The position numbers and the translations under genes are program-made. Positions 34,873-44,431 of a DNA stretch of 64,000 nt are shown piece by piece. This stretch comes from Candidatus Poribacteria bacterium (GTDB lineage Bacteria; Poribacteria; WGA-4E; GCA-2687025), in the NCBI GenBank assembly GCA_028818695.1, contig JAPPNK010000007.1:50144-114143 (forward strand), in the 5' to 3' direction. Under the pieces are notes generated by a model. The model was not told the DNA's origin and searched no databases. It saw nothing but the letters and a program-made list of their open reading frames with translations. Each line of letters begins with the position of its first letter. The stretch's first letter is position 1.

Positions 34873-36198
34873 ATGAGGAGCGCTTTGAGACATACGCTGC
34901 GTTGGGCGGGCTTTCTGGTTTTATTCGCCGGCGTTTGGAGCGGCGCTGTTTGCCATGCGCAAACCGTCATCGAATCCCCCGACGATACTGCCGTCACAGA
35001 GGACGATGTTCAGAACGACGACAGCGGCAAAGACTTAGAACTCGAAATCACATTTGAAGAGCCCGTGACGGGAGTCGTAGACGGCTCTTCCGTCAAAAAT
35101 GTTAGGGCGATGGATGTCCCGAACGACGACAGCGGCAAAGGTCTGGACGTCGTATGGGAGTATGAAGGCGAGCCGAGCGAGAGCGTCGTTGGGTTCCATA
35201 TCCTGCGCAGGGCGAACGAGCCAGGCTCCACTTTAGAGCAGATCACCGCCGAGCCGCTCCCGCCGACAGCGCGCTCTTACAGGGACGCCTCCGCCGCGCC
35301 CGCCCGAAGAGACCCGCTCTTCACCCGCGAAAAAGCGGTTTCGTATATCTACGCCGTTCAGACAGCGTATGAAGCTGGCGTCGCCAATTCACTGGAAAGC
35401 GCCCCCGTCGCCGCCCGCTCCAACTGGTTTCACACGGGGCGCTCCTGGCTTCTCGCGGCGGCGCTGCTGTTCTGCGGAACGCTCATCTTCTTGACCCACC
35501 GCTCTCGTCGGGGCGATCCGCCGCGCATACGCCGCATCGACGGTCTGGAAGCGGTTGAAGAGGCGATTGGACGCAGCACCGAGATGGGCAAGCCCATTCT
35601 CTACGTCGCCGGCATCGGCAGCGTCCAGCAGATGGCCACCATCGCCTCCATCAACATCTTCAGCCATGTCATCAAAACGGCAGGCGAATATGCGACGCGA
35701 ATTGCGGTCCCTTGCTACGACCCGATCGTCATGCAGGTCATGCGCACCGTCGGCGAGCAGACCTATCAAAACATCGGGCGGCCGGACGTATACGATCCCG
35801 ACAGCATCTTTTTTGTAACCGAAAGTCAATTCGCCTACGCCGCCGCGGTGGACGGCATCATGGTCAGAGAAAAGCCTGCCGCTATTTTTCTGCAGGGCGT
35901 CTTCTACGCCGAATCGCTCATCTTGGCGGAGACGGGCAACAGCATCGGCGCGATACAGATTGCAGGCACCGACAGGGACGCGCAGCTGCCGTTCTTCATC
36001 GCCGCCTGCGACTACACGCTCATCGGCGAGGAGCTGTTCGCCGCCAGCGCCTACCTCTCCCAGGACGCCCCGCTCTTGAGCGCCATTCGCGCCCAGGACA
36101 TCGCCAAGGCGGTTCTGATGGTTCTGATGATTGTCGGCGTCGTCATGGCGCTGTTCGGATCCCCGGATTTAGCCGACATCTTTAAGGTGGAGATGTAG
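34873..36198 (+). CDS. Membrane protein with DUF6754-type domain (gene 1 of 4)
   Basis: 441 residues. Signal sequence (GFLVLFAGVWSGAVCHAQ), an acidic and repeated segment (NDDSGKDLELEI, NDDSGKGLDVVWEYEGEP), a fibronectin-like stretch, one membrane helix near 195-212 (SWLLAAALLFCGTLIFL), then a conserved cytoplasmic domain: IRRIDGLEAVEEAIGRSTEMGKPILYVAGIG, YDPIVMQVMRTVGEQTYQNIG and FFIAACDYTLIGEELFAASAYLS, and a last helix. This matches my memory of DUF6754. ATG 34873 follows GGAGG. Function unknown. It is followed by three further membrane protein genes with 1-nt or overlapping junctions. Confidence 0.75.
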   Translation: MRSALRHTLRWAGFLVLFAGVWSGAVCHAQTVIESPDDTAVTEDDVQNDDSGKDLELEITFEEPVTGVVDGSSVKNVRAMDVPNDDSGKGLDVVWEYEGEPSESVVGFHILRRANEPGSTLEQITAEPLPPTARSYRDASAAPARRDPLFTREKAVSYIYAVQTAYEAGVANSLESAPVAARSNWFHTGRSWLLAAALLFCGTLIFLTHRSRRGDPPRIRRIDGLEAVEEAIGRSTEMGKPILYVAGIGSVQQMATIASINIFSHVIKTAGEYATRIAVPCYDPIVMQVMRTVGEQTYQNIGRPDVYDPDSIFFVTESQFAYAAAVDGIMVREKPAAIFLQGVFYAESLILAETGNSIGAIQIAGTDRDAQLPFFIAACDYTLIGEELFAASAYLSQDAPLLSAIRAQDIAKAVLMVLMIVGVVMALFGSPDLADIFKVEM

Positions 36199-36199
36199 C

Positions 36200-37165
36200 A
36201 TGCGGATGCAGATACCGCTCGCGGTCTGCTTTGTCATGGGCGTTGTCATGCTGGCGCAGTATTTTGTGCCGCATGCGTGGTCTCAGGAGCTGAACAGGCG
36301 CGTTTATGACTGGATGCTTCTCATCGGGGTGTTCGCGCTCGTTCTCGGCGTCGCGAGCCTTGTGAAGCTCCACTGGCAGCGCGCCGCTCGCCGCGAAGGC
36401 GACTGGAAATACAGCGTCGTCGCTCTTGTCGCCCTGTTCGGAATGACGGCGGTCGGCGTCATTGAGGGACACCGCCAGCCCGCCAAACAGATCGTAAAAT
36501 CGAAGGTCTCCGAGTACAGCGCGGAAGCGTCCTATGAGCGCAACGGCCTCGTCGTCATGCTGAGCGCCGGAAACATCGCCGCCAAGTCGATCTTGAAGGG
36601 GGATCGGCTGCGGCTCCCGATGGCGGACGGCTCCTTTTCAGAAGGCAAAATTGTTGAGAAGCCGACAGACGAAGCGTCTACAGAAGGCGCGCCGCCCGTC
36701 GTCCGCGTTCAGGTCGACAAATGGAGAAACGGAGACCCGCCCGCTCAAGGCGGCGCCTTCACCATTCGCCGCCCTGGCTTGGATATTTTCCTTTGGCTCT
36801 TCGCGAATGTCCAAGTGCCGCTGGACGCGACAATGTTTTCGCTGCTCGCGTTTTTCATTGCGTCCGCCGCCTTTCGCGCCTTTCGCGCCCGCAACATTGA
36901 AGCCTCGCTGCTGCTCGTCTCGGCATGCGTCGTCATTCTCGGTTTGACCCCGCCGTTCATCCACTGGTGGAACAGCGCGTTCGGCGCCGTCGACTGGCTG
37001 CAGTGGCTGACGGGCTTCCCGTCCGCGGCAAAGGACTGGGTGCTGGAGACGCCCAACCTCGCCGCCCGCCGCGCGATTGTCCTCGGCGTCGGACTCGGCG
37101 CGTTGGCGCAGTCGTTCCGAATCATCCTCGGCATTGAGCGCACCTACCTAGGAGGCAGCGAATGA
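36200..37165 (+). CDS. Integral membrane protein, unknown (gene 2 of 4)
   Basis: 321 residues. Helices at about 7-25, 35-55 and 77-95, a soluble middle part of about 110 residues (ILKGDRLRLPMADGSFSEG, a small beta domain), then several helices: IFLWLFANVQVPLDATMFSLLAFFIASAAF, LLLVSACVVILGLTPPFIHWW and LAARRAIVLGVGLGALAQSF. No family recognised beyond its repeated presence beside DUF6754-like genes. It starts 1 nt after the previous stop and overlaps the next gene by 4 nt. Confidence 0.78.
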   Translation: MRMQIPLAVCFVMGVVMLAQYFVPHAWSQELNRRVYDWMLLIGVFALVLGVASLVKLHWQRAARREGDWKYSVVALVALFGMTAVGVIEGHRQPAKQIVKSKVSEYSAEASYERNGLVVMLSAGNIAAKSILKGDRLRLPMADGSFSEGKIVEKPTDEASTEGAPPVVRVQVDKWRNGDPPAQGGAFTIRRPGLDIFLWLFANVQVPLDATMFSLLAFFIASAAFRAFRARNIEASLLLVSACVVILGLTPPFIHWWNSAFGAVDWLQWLTGFPSAAKDWVLETPNLAARRAIVLGVGLGALAQSFRIILGIERTYLGGSE

Positions 37166-38016
37166 TTCTAGAGCGGCTGCAGCAGCTGGACAGGCGTTGG
37201 GTGTTCTTGTTGGTGGCGCTGTTTGTGATCCTTCCAACCATCTTCTCCGTCACGTTTCCGGTTCCGGTCTCGCCCTCGACGCAAAGCGTGTACGACAAGA
37301 TCGAATCGCTGAACGAGAACGACTTTGTGATTCTCTCCTTCGGTTACGGTCCGTCGTCAATGGCGGAGCTGCAGCCGCAGGTGGAGGCGGTCCTGCGCCA
37401 CTGCTTCCGAAAAAAGCTGCGCGTCATGATGATGGCGCTCAACGCGGACGCCCCGCCCCTAGTCGTCCAAACCGTAGAGAAGGTACAAAGCAGCGACGAG
37501 TTTTCAGACAACGGAGTCAGCCGCATCAAACCAGGCGAACACTATGTGGACGTCGGATACAGGGTCGGCTACTCTCTCGTCATTCTGCGCATGGCGGGCA
37601 ACATTCCGGGCTTCTTTGAAACCGACACGCGCGGAGAATCGCTTGAGGCGCTTCCCGCCATGGAGGGAATCTCCACCTTCGCCGACGTCAGCCTTGTCAT
37701 CGACTTCGCAGCCGGCGACACGGTCGATTACTGGATCGTGTACGGCCATGAGCCGCATGGCGTTCCGCTTGCCGCCGGCGTGACAGGCGTCATCGTCTCG
37801 CAGATGTACCCGTTTTTAGATTCCGGCCAGCTGCAGGGCTTGCTCAGCGGAGCGCTCGGCGGAGCCGAATACGAAGCTCTAGTGAACGCCCCCGGCGACG
37901 GTATGAAGCGCGTCTCCGTTCTTTCATTCGCGCATTTTCTCGTCATCGGTCTGGTCGTCTTGGGTAACGCGCTCTATCTGATGCGCCGACGTGAAGAAGG
38001 AGGCGGCGACTCGTGA
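37162..38016 (+). CDS. Membrane-anchored protein, unknown (gene 3 of 4)
   Basis: 284 residues. One helix at each end (WVFLLVALFVILPTIFSV; LVIGLVVLGNALYLM) and a soluble domain between them of about 220 residues: FVILSFGYGPSSMAELQPQVEAVL, KKLRVMMMALNADAP, GEHYVDVGYRVGYSLVILRMAG and GISTFADVSLVIDFAAG. The alternation of strands and helices suggests a Rossmann-like fold facing the periplasm. Not recognised. It overlaps both neighbours by 4 nt. Confidence 0.75.
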   Translation: MILERLQQLDRRWVFLLVALFVILPTIFSVTFPVPVSPSTQSVYDKIESLNENDFVILSFGYGPSSMAELQPQVEAVLRHCFRKKLRVMMMALNADAPPLVVQTVEKVQSSDEFSDNGVSRIKPGEHYVDVGYRVGYSLVILRMAGNIPGFFETDTRGESLEALPAMEGISTFADVSLVIDFAAGDTVDYWIVYGHEPHGVPLAAGVTGVIVSQMYPFLDSGQLQGLLSGALGGAEYEALVNAPGDGMKRVSVLSFAHFLVIGLVVLGNALYLMRRREEGGGDS

Positions 38017-38711
38017 CCTGGGAAACAATCGGCGTCTGGATCGCCGCATTTTTGACGCTCTGCCTCTACAGCTTTCTCTACAAGGACAACCCGTTCTATA
38101 AATTCGCAGAGCATCTCTTTGTCGGCATGTCCCAGGGTTACTGGATCGTTTACAGTTACTTCAACGGCCTCTGGCCGTATGGGATTGTTCCGCTTCAACG
38201 CGCGACGGTCGGCGTCGACGGAGAGCCGGCTCAACCGATAGAGTTCATCGTTCTGATACCGTTTCTGATCGGGCTGCTGTTTTTCGCGCGTTTCTGGGCG
38301 GGGAAAGGATGGCTCACCCGCCTGCCGCTCTCGTTCCTGTTCGGAGCCGCCGCGGGCATCGCTATACCTTTAACCCTTGGCTCCCAAATCTTTCAACAGA
38401 TGTACGCGACCATCGAGCCGTACAGCAAAGAGAGCGCGCGGCAGCTTTGGCCCATGGTGAACCTGTCCATCGTTCTAATCGGGACGCTCGCCGCGCTCAC
38501 CTACTTTTTCTTTTCCATTGAACATAAGGGAAGCGTCGGAGCGGTCTCGCGCCTCGGCATTTGGTTTCTCATGGTCGGCTTCGGCTCCGCCTTCGGCAAC
38601 ACCGTCATGAACCGCGTCACGCTGCTGATTCAGCGGGTTGAGTTTCTTGTCAACGACTGGTTCACCCCGCACGTCATCGGGCTTTTCATGGCGCCGCTCG
38701 GCGGCGGTTAG
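38013..38711 (+). CDS. Integral membrane protein, about 6-7 helices, unknown (gene 4 of 4)
   Basis: 232 residues, GTG start inside GTGA overlap with gene 3. Hydrophobic segments at 7-20, 38-52, 75-92, 102-120, 145-165 and 180-195, with conserved-looking loops [20 protein letters not shown] and [16 protein letters not shown]. No catalytic motif seen. The stop overlaps the convergent accC stop by 3 nt, so there is no room for a terminator between them. Confidence 0.75.
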   Translation: MTWETIGVWIAAFLTLCLYSFLYKDNPFYKFAEHLFVGMSQGYWIVYSYFNGLWPYGIVPLQRATVGVDGEPAQPIEFIVLIPFLIGLLFFARFWAGKGWLTRLPLSFLFGAAAGIAIPLTLGSQIFQQMYATIEPYSKESARQLWPMVNLSIVLIGTLAALTYFFFSIEHKGSVGAVSRLGIWFLMVGFGSAFGNTVMNRVTLLIQRVEFLVNDWFTPHVIGLFMAPLGGG

Positions 38712-40105
38712 GGCAGGGATGTCATCGGCGCGTTGAAGGTTTCAAGAAAGCCCGTGTGCGCCTTCGCCGCTAAAAAGGTCGCGTCCTCCATGACGGCGCG
38801 GTGAAACGGTATCGTCGTATGCGCGCCCTCGATCACAAACTCGTTCAAGGCTCGGCGCATTCGCGCGATCGCTTCGTTTCGGTCGGAGCCATGCGCAATC
38901 AGCTTCGCCAGCAGCGAATCGTAAAACGGCGGAGTCGAATACCCGGCGTAGATATGCGTGTCGATGCGTATCCCTGGACCGCCGGGGGGAACATACTTGG
39001 AGATTGCGCCGGGCGAGGGCGCAAACCCGTTCGCAGGGTCTTCGGCGTTGATGCGGCATTCAATCGCATGCCCCTGAATTTCCACATCCCGCTGGTCAAA
39101 ATCGAGCCGCTCCCCCGCCGCAATGCGCATCTGCCATTTCACAAGGTCAAGCCCCGTCGCCATCTCCGTGACGGTATGCTCAACCTGAATGCGCGTGTTC
39201 ATCTCTAAAAAGTAGTAGTTCATCTCCGCGTCCACCAGAAACTCGATCGTCCCGGCGCTGCGGTACTGGATCGCTTTGGCGGCTTTGGCGGCGACGTTTC
39301 CGATCTCGCTGCGCCGTTTTGCGTCCAGCGAGGACGGCGTCTCCTCAATCAACTTCTGATGCTTGCGCTGAACAGAGCAGTCCCGCTCGCCGAGATGCAC
39401 GATGTTGCCGTAATGGTCGGCGAGTATCTGAACCTCGATATGGCGGGCGTTTTCGATCAGCTTTTCTAAGTACACCTCTGCGGATCCGAAGGCGGCTTCC
39501 GCTTCCGCTCTGGTCGTTTTAAACAGGTTGACGAGGCTGACGTCGTTGTGGGCGGCGCGCATGCCTCTTCCGCCGCCGCCGAGAGCCGCCTTGATCATGA
39601 CAGGGTATCCGATTTCACGGGCGACGCTCAGCGCCTCCTCTTCGGTTTCGACCGTTCCGCGCGGTTCCTGCTGCGCGCGCCGGCGCCAGCGCGGGGGCTT
39701 TGAAGAGCTGGGCGTCAGCGGGACGCCCGCCTCCTGCGCCGCCCGCCGGGCGGCAATCTTGTTTCCCATCGTCTCGATGTTTTGAGGCGTCGGTCCGATG
39801 AACGCGATGCGGCACTCGCCGCAGATCTCCGCAAACTGCGGATTTTCCGCCAAAAAGCCGGCTCCAGGATGAATCGCGTCCGCATTCGTCACCTCCGCCG
39901 CCGAGATGACCGCCGGAATATGCAGATAGCTCTTGGACGGATGCGGAGGTCCGATGCAGACCGCCTCGTCCGCCAGCTGCGTCGGCATGGAGTCGCGGTC
40001 CGCCTCCGAGAAGACAGCGACCGTTTTCACCCCCAGCTCCTTGCAGGCGCGGATAATGCGAACGGCAATTTCGCCGCGGTTGGCGACAAGCACTTTTTTA
40101 AACAC
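38708..40105 (-). CDS. accC: Acetyl-CoA carboxylase, biotin carboxylase subunit
   Basis: 465 residues. ATP-grasp enzyme that carboxylates biotin on Acc[23 protein letters not shown] at the start, [18 protein letters not shown] loop GGGGRGM near 180 and [15 protein letters not shown] near 300 with catalytic Glu/Arg are present. Unusual: the loop after AGVPLTP, normally PGSDGP..D, is replaced by [20 protein letters not shown], about 13 residues longer and strongly basic. The gene follows accB by 27 nt. accA and accD are not here. Confidence 0.95.
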   Translation of the reverse strand: MFKKVLVANRGEIAVRIIRACKELGVKTVAVFSEADRDSMPTQLADEAVCIGPPHPSKSYLHIPAVISAAEVTNADAIHPGAGFLAENPQFAEICGECRIAFIGPTPQNIETMGNKIAARRAAQEAGVPLTPSSSKPPRWRRRAQQEPRGTVETEEEALSVAREIGYPVMIKAALGGGGRGMRAAHNDVSLVNLFKTTRAEAEAAFGSAEVYLEKLIENARHIEVQILADHYGNIVHLGERDCSVQRKHQKLIEETPSSLDAKRRSEIGNVAAKAAKAIQYRSAGTIEFLVDAEMNYYFLEMNTRIQVEHTVTEMATGLDLVKWQMRIAAGERLDFDQRDVEIQGHAIECRINAEDPANGFAPSPGAISKYVPPGGPGIRIDTHIYAGYSTPPFYDSLLAKLIAHGSDRNEAIARMRRALNEFVIEGAHTTIPFHRAVMEDATFLAAKAHTGFLETFNAPMTSLP

Positions 40106-40132
40106 GATTCCGCCTCGGTGTTGAGCCGTCGT

Positions 40133-40585
40133 TTAGCTGAGCCGTTTCACCCTGAAAAGGGGCTGCCCGTACTCCACAGGCGCCGCGTTTTCCACCAGAA
40201 CCTCCACAATTTCGGCGTTGAAATCGCTCTCAATCAGGTTCATCAACTTCATCGCTTCAATGATGCAGAGCGTTTCGCCTTCTTTCACATTGTCGCCCGC
40301 CTCCACGAACGGCGGCTCGTCCGGGCTGGGGCTGCGGTAAAATGTCCCAACCATCTGCGCCCTGATCAGGTCTAGGTCGCCCCCGTTCAGGTTTTCGGCG
40401 GCGACGCTCTCCGGCGTCTCTGTCGCGTTAGACGGAGCCGGCGCAGGCGCGGCAGGCGCAGCGTAAGAAACCTCCGCCGGTCCGCGCCGCAGCACAATCG
40501 AGCGGTTGTCCCGCCCCTCTTCTATGCGCAGCTCGGACAGGTCATGCTTCTCCATAAACTCCACGTACCGCTCAAGTTCGCTCAT
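40133..40585 (-). CDS. accB: Acetyl-CoA carboxylase biotin carboxyl carrier protein
   Basis: 150 residues. Helical N-terminus (LERYVEFMEKHDLSELRIEE), an Ala/Pro linker, and the biotinyl domain with GTFYRSPSPDEPPFVEAGD and EAMKLMN, biotin on K113. ATG 40585 is chosen because the longer frame to 40672 runs into efp without family similarity. No clear ribosome site, so translation may be coupled to efp, whose stop is 31 nt upstream. Confidence 0.94.
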   Translation of the reverse strand: MSELERYVEFMEKHDLSELRIEEGRDNRSIVLRRGPAEVSYAAPAAPAPAPSNATETPESVAAENLNGGDLDLIRAQMVGTFYRSPSPDEPPFVEAGDNVKEGETLCIIEAMKLMNLIESDFNAEIVEVLVENAAPVEYGQPLFRVKRLS

Positions 40586-40616
40586 ATTGATAGGGTTGCG
40601 AGTGGATCGGCGCACC

Positions 40617-41177
40617 TCATGCCCTTCCGAGATATTCGCCGGTGCGCGTATCGATCTTGACAACATTGCCAATGGAGACGAAGAACGGCACCCGCGCCTT
40701 CACCTCGTTTTCAAGAACCGCCGGCTTCGAACCGCCGCTCGCCGTGTCGCCTTTGTCGTTCGGTCCCGTCTCCACAACCTCCAGCTCCACAACAGGCGGC
40801 AGCTCCACTGTTATAGGCGTATTTTCCTCGTCAAACTGAATCGTCAGCTCCATCTCCTCCTTAAGATACGGCAGCCGCTTGCCCAGCATCGCCGACGGTA
40901 TCGGAACCTGCTCAAAAGTGTCCATATCCATCAAATACAGCGCGTTCCCCTCCGAATAGATGTAGCTCATTTTCTTTGTGTTGAGGCGGACAATGTCGAT
41001 GGAATGACCGGAGCGGAAGGTGTTTTCAAGCGTTGAGCCGTCCGAGACGCGGCGCAGCTTCGTGCGGATAAACGCCCCGCCCTTTCCAGGCTTCACATGC
41101 TGAAAAGAATCGATCTGAACAAGCTCCCCGTTGTGACGAATGACGAGTCCGTTTCGGATGTCTGCTGTGGTGGCCAT
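40617..41177 (-). CDS. efp: Translation elongation factor P
   Basis: 186 residues with the three EF-P beta domains. HVKPGKGGAFIRTKL holds the tip lysine K32, the residue that is beta-lysylated in EpmA/EpmB systems or left bare in others; RSGHSIDIVRL, YLMDMDTFEQ and VKARVPFFVSIGNVVKIDTRTGEYLGRA follow. It relieves ribosome stalling at poly-proline. This fits a window in which several predicted proteins contain runs of six or more prolines. Part of the aroQ-efp-accB-accC order known from many bacteria. Confidence 0.97.
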   Translation of the reverse strand: MATTADIRNGLVIRHNGELVQIDSFQHVKPGKGGAFIRTKLRRVSDGSTLENTFRSGHSIDIVRLNTKKMSYIYSEGNALYLMDMDTFEQVPIPSAMLGKRLPYLKEEMELTIQFDEENTPITVELPPVVELEVVETGPNDKGDTASGGSKPAVLENEVKARVPFFVSIGNVVKIDTRTGEYLGRA

Positions 41178-41202
41178 ATGCGCCTTTCCTTGATGCGTTC
41201 AA

Positions 41203-41649
41203 CTAACTACAGAGTATATGAATCATAGCGTCCAATGCAAGTCGATAACTTTCCGCCCCAAAGCCGGCGATGGAGCCGACCGCAATCGGCGCGATATACG
41301 AATGCCGCCGAAACGACTCCCGCGCCCCGATGTTGGACAGATGAACCTCAATGACGGGAACCTCCAGCGCTTCCAGCGCGTCCCGCAGGGCGACGCTCGT
41401 GTGCGTGTAGGCGGCGGGGTTGATGACGGCGCCATCCGCTTCGCCAAGATGCCGCCCGATAAAGTCGACCAGATCCCCCTCGCTGTTCGCCTGAAACGCG
41501 GTGAGGCGCAGACCCGCTTCGTCCGCCTGCTTCTGCGCCCGCGCGTTGATCCCTTCCAAAGTCGTCGTTCCGTAAACCTCCGTCCGCCGCCGCCCCAGCA
41601 GCTGCAGATTCGGCCCGTGTATGAGCAGGACATGTTTCAGGCGCGTCAT
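41203..41649 (-). CDS. aroQ: 3-dehydroquinate dehydratase, type II
   Basis: 148 residues, the size of type II enzymes. HGPNLQLLGRRRTEVYG carries the catalytic Tyr, NSEGDLVDFI and INPAAYTHTSVALRDAL hold the His, and VIEVHLSNIGARESFR closes the site. Third step of the shikimate pathway. The start overlaps the aroKB stop by 4 nt. Confidence 0.96.
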   Translation of the reverse strand: MTRLKHVLLIHGPNLQLLGRRRTEVYGTTTLEGINARAQKQADEAGLRLTAFQANSEGDLVDFIGRHLGEADGAVINPAAYTHTSVALRDALEALEVPVIEVHLSNIGARESFRRHSYIAPIAVGSIAGFGAESYRLALDAMIHILCS

Positions 41650-43271
41650 CGCTTCGCCGCCTCAATTGCCGCCTCCGCTTCCTTTTCGGTGAAGTCGCCG
41701 CGTATTTCGGCGGAGCCTATTTTTCGGCTGACGATGAACCGCAACCGGACCCCCTGCGGCGAAACGACCGCTTTTTTGTCCATCTTCATTGCGTCGACCA
41801 TCTCCATCGGATCAATGTCGCTCGGCATTTTCGATGGAAGGCCCGCCGAACGCAGCAGGGCGCGGTGCCTGTTGCAGAATTCCCTTCCGACAAGCCCCCT
41901 CGCGGCGGACATCTCCGCGGCGCAAACCATGCCGACGCTGACCGCCTCTCCATGCAGAAAACGTTTGTAGCCGGTGATCGTTTCAAGCGCATGTCCAAAC
42001 GTATGCCCGTAGTTCAGCGTCGCGCGGACGCCCGATTCGCGCTCGTCCTGCTCTACGATTCGCGCCTTGATCGCGCAGCACTCCGCCGCAATCTGCGTCA
42101 TCAAGAATGAATCGCGCCGCAGAATATCCGCCATCCGCGTCTCCAGCGTATGAAACAGCCCCTCGGACGCAATGACGCCGTAGCGCATGACCTCGGCGAC
42201 GCCGGCAGCGTACTCCCGCGCCGGCAGCGTCTTCAGCGTCTCAACATCGATCAGAACCAGCTTCGGCTGATGGAATGCGCCAATCAGGTTTTTGCCTTTT
42301 GGATGGTCGACCGCCGTTTTGCCGCCGACGCTGGAGTCGACCTGGGCGATGAGCGAGGTCGGCATCTGTATGAACGGGACGCCGCGCATGTAAACGGCGG
42401 CGGCGAAGCCCGCAATGTCGCCCGCGACGCCGCCGCCGAGAGCCGCGACGAACGAGTCGCGCCCCATGCGGTTTTCCACAAACTGATCGAGCAGGTCCGC
42501 GGCGGCTTGAAGCGTTTTATGCTGCTCGCCGTCCGGCAGGTCTGCCGTCCATGCGTCGTATCCCGCGGCGTTTAGGGAGTCGACAAGCGCGTTTCCATAA
42601 AGCCGTTGAATCTGGGCGTTGGCGCAGACGGCGATCTTGGCTCCCTTTGGGGCAAAATCAAGCAGCTCTGGGAGGCGGGAGAGCGTCCCCCGCCCGATAT
42701 GGATCGCGTAGGAGCGTTCGCCGAGGTTCACCTCAACGCGGCGCGCTCGCGGCGCGTTCTGCAGCGCTTCAAGGATCGCATCCGCCGTCTGCTCCGGGGT
42801 CAGCCGCCCCGTCTGTATCGTCAGGTCCGCCTGAAGATACACGGGCCGCCGTTCCTTGAGAAGCGCGCGCGCGCGTTCCAGCGGGTTTTCGGTTTGAAGA
42901 AGCGGGCGCGTTCCGTCGTTCCGAATGCGCTGCAGAATGACCTCCGGCTCGGCGTCTAAAAACACGACGTCGCCTGTTGCGCGCAGCGCTTTTCGGTTCT
43001 GCGGACGCATGACAGCCCCGCCTCCTGTGGCGATGACGCGCGCCTGCATCTGCGCCGCCCGTTGAACCGCCTCGGTCTCAAGGTCTCGAAAGGCGCTTTC
43101 GCCCTCCTCCGCAAAGATGCGCGGTATCGACTTCCCGGCGCGCTGTTCAATAAGATCGTCCGTGTCGATAAAGGCGCGCCCCGTCTTTTCAGCGATCAAC
43201 TTGCCGACGGAGGTTTTGCCGATGCCCATAAACCCCGTCAGGACGATATTGCGATCAGAAGTTTCGCGCAT
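41646..43271 (-). CDS. aroKB: Shikimate kinase / 3-dehydroquinate synthase fusion
   Basis: 541 residues. Residues 1-165 are shikimate kinase: Walker A GFMGIGKT (13-20), DTDDLIEQRAG, ATGGGAVMR and RRPVYLQAD. Residues about 175-541 are 3-dehydroquinate synthase: DGEQHKTL, ALGGGVAGDIAGFAAAVYMRG, PTSLIAQVDSSVGGKTAVDHPKGKNLIG and LNYGHTFGHALE with zinc ligands. One chain thus performs steps 2 and 5 of the pathway. AroK-AroB fusions are known in a few lineages such as Thermotoga. ATG 43271 (MRETSDRN) is used; an upstream ATG at 43292 would overlap aroC by 38 nt instead of 17. Confidence 0.96.
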   Translation of the reverse strand: MRETSDRNIVLTGFMGIGKTSVGKLIAEKTGRAFIDTDDLIEQRAGKSIPRIFAEEGESAFRDLETEAVQRAAQMQARVIATGGGAVMRPQNRKALRATGDVVFLDAEPEVILQRIRNDGTRPLLQTENPLERARALLKERRPVYLQADLTIQTGRLTPEQTADAILEALQNAPRARRVEVNLGERSYAIHIGRGTLSRLPELLDFAPKGAKIAVCANAQIQRLYGNALVDSLNAAGYDAWTADLPDGEQHKTLQAAADLLDQFVENRMGRDSFVAALGGGVAGDIAGFAAAVYMRGVPFIQMPTSLIAQVDSSVGGKTAVDHPKGKNLIGAFHQPKLVLIDVETLKTLPAREYAAGVAEVMRYGVIASEGLFHTLETRMADILRRDSFLMTQIAAECCAIKARIVEQDERESGVRATLNYGHTFGHALETITGYKRFLHGEAVSVGMVCAAEMSAARGLVGREFCNRHRALLRSAGLPSKMPSDIDPMEMVDAMKMDKKAVVSPQGVRLRFIVSRKIGSAEIRGDFTEKEAEAAIEAAKR

Positions 43272-44421
43272 ATTCCAGGTATCCGTCGACATTCCGTTTC
43301 ATTTCGCTGAGGCTGTCCCCGCCGAATTTTTGCAGAAACGCCGTTGCCAGCACAATCGCCATCATCGCCTCGCCGACGATGCCCGCCGCCGGCACCGCGC
43401 ACGAATCGGTGCGCTCCTTCTGCGCGATGAACGGCTCCTTCGTCTGAATATCGACCGATTGAAGCGGGCGCGCCAGCGTCGAGATCGGCTTCATGGCGAT
43501 GAGCGCGACGACCGGCATTCCGTTTGTGACGCCGCCTTCAAGTCCGCCCGCCCGGTTCGTTTTTCGGTAAAAGGCGCGCCGCGCGTCGTCGTAAAAAATC
43601 TCGTCATGCGCCTCGGAGCCGGGGACGCCCGCGACGCGCATCCCCTCCCCGATGGAGACGCCCTTGATCGCCTGTATGCTCATCATCGCCTGCGCGATTC
43701 GCCCGTCCAGCTTGCGGTTCCAGGCGGTATGGCTCCCCAACCCAGGCGGAACGCCCCGCGCGACAACCGCCGCAACGCCGCCGCATGTGTCGCCGTTCCG
43801 CTGCCGCTGGTTGATATACTCCATCATCTTCTGCTCCGCCTCCTTGTCGGGGCAGCGCAGCGGAGAGTCGTCAAACTCGGCGTTGCTCTCTAAGGCGTTG
43901 ACGTCCACATCCGCCTTCACAGGTCCGATCTGCAGGACGGCGGAGAATATCTGTATGTTGAACTCGTCCAGCAGCCGCTTCGCAATGCCGCCGACAGCAG
44001 ACCGCGCCGCCGTTTCGCGCGCGCTCGCGCGTTCCAATACGTTTCGGAGATCCTGATGGTTGTATTTCAAGCCGCCGACCAGGTCGGCATGCCCAGGGCG
44101 CGGGCGCGTCAAGGTGCGTCTGTCCGTCACCGCGTCCGGTTCTGGGGACATGATCTGGCTCCAGTTTTTCCAGTCGCGGTTCTGTATCCACATGGAGATC
44201 GGGCTTCCGAGCGCGACGCCGGCGCGTACGCCCGCTAAAAATTCCACCGCGTCGCTCTCGATCTTCATGCGCCCCCCGCGCCCGTAACCTTTCTGCCGCC
44301 GCGCGAGATCAACGTTCACATGTTTCGCTTCAAGCGGCAGACCGGCGGGGACGCCCGACACAACGGCGGTGAGACCCTTGCCATGCGATTCGCCTGCGGT
44401 GACCCATTCAAATCTTGGCAT
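43255..44421 (-). CDS. aroC: Chorismate synthase
   Basis: 388 residues. Last step of the shikimate pathway, FMN-dependent. TAGESHGKGLTAVVSGVPAGL at the start, RPGHADLVGGLKYNHQDLRNVLERASARET, VGGIAKRLL, GGLEGGVTNGMPVVA and DSCAVPAAGIVGEAM are all diagnostic. It overlaps the aroKB start by 17 nt. The upstream propeller gene ends 10 nt away, so both may share a transcript. Confidence 0.97.
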   Translation of the reverse strand: MPRFEWVTAGESHGKGLTAVVSGVPAGLPLEAKHVNVDLARRQKGYGRGGRMKIESDAVEFLAGVRAGVALGSPISMWIQNRDWKNWSQIMSPEPDAVTDRRTLTRPRPGHADLVGGLKYNHQDLRNVLERASARETAARSAVGGIAKRLLDEFNIQIFSAVLQIGPVKADVDVNALESNAEFDDSPLRCPDKEAEQKMMEYINQRQRNGDTCGGVAAVVARGVPPGLGSHTAWNRKLDGRIAQAMMSIQAIKGVSIGEGMRVAGVPGSEAHDEIFYDDARRAFYRKTNRAGGLEGGVTNGMPVVALIAMKPISTLARPLQSVDIQTKEPFIAQKERTDSCAVPAAGIVGEAMMAIVLATAFLQKFGGDSLSEMKRNVDGYLEYARNF

Positions 44422-44431
44422 GCCTTTCTCC

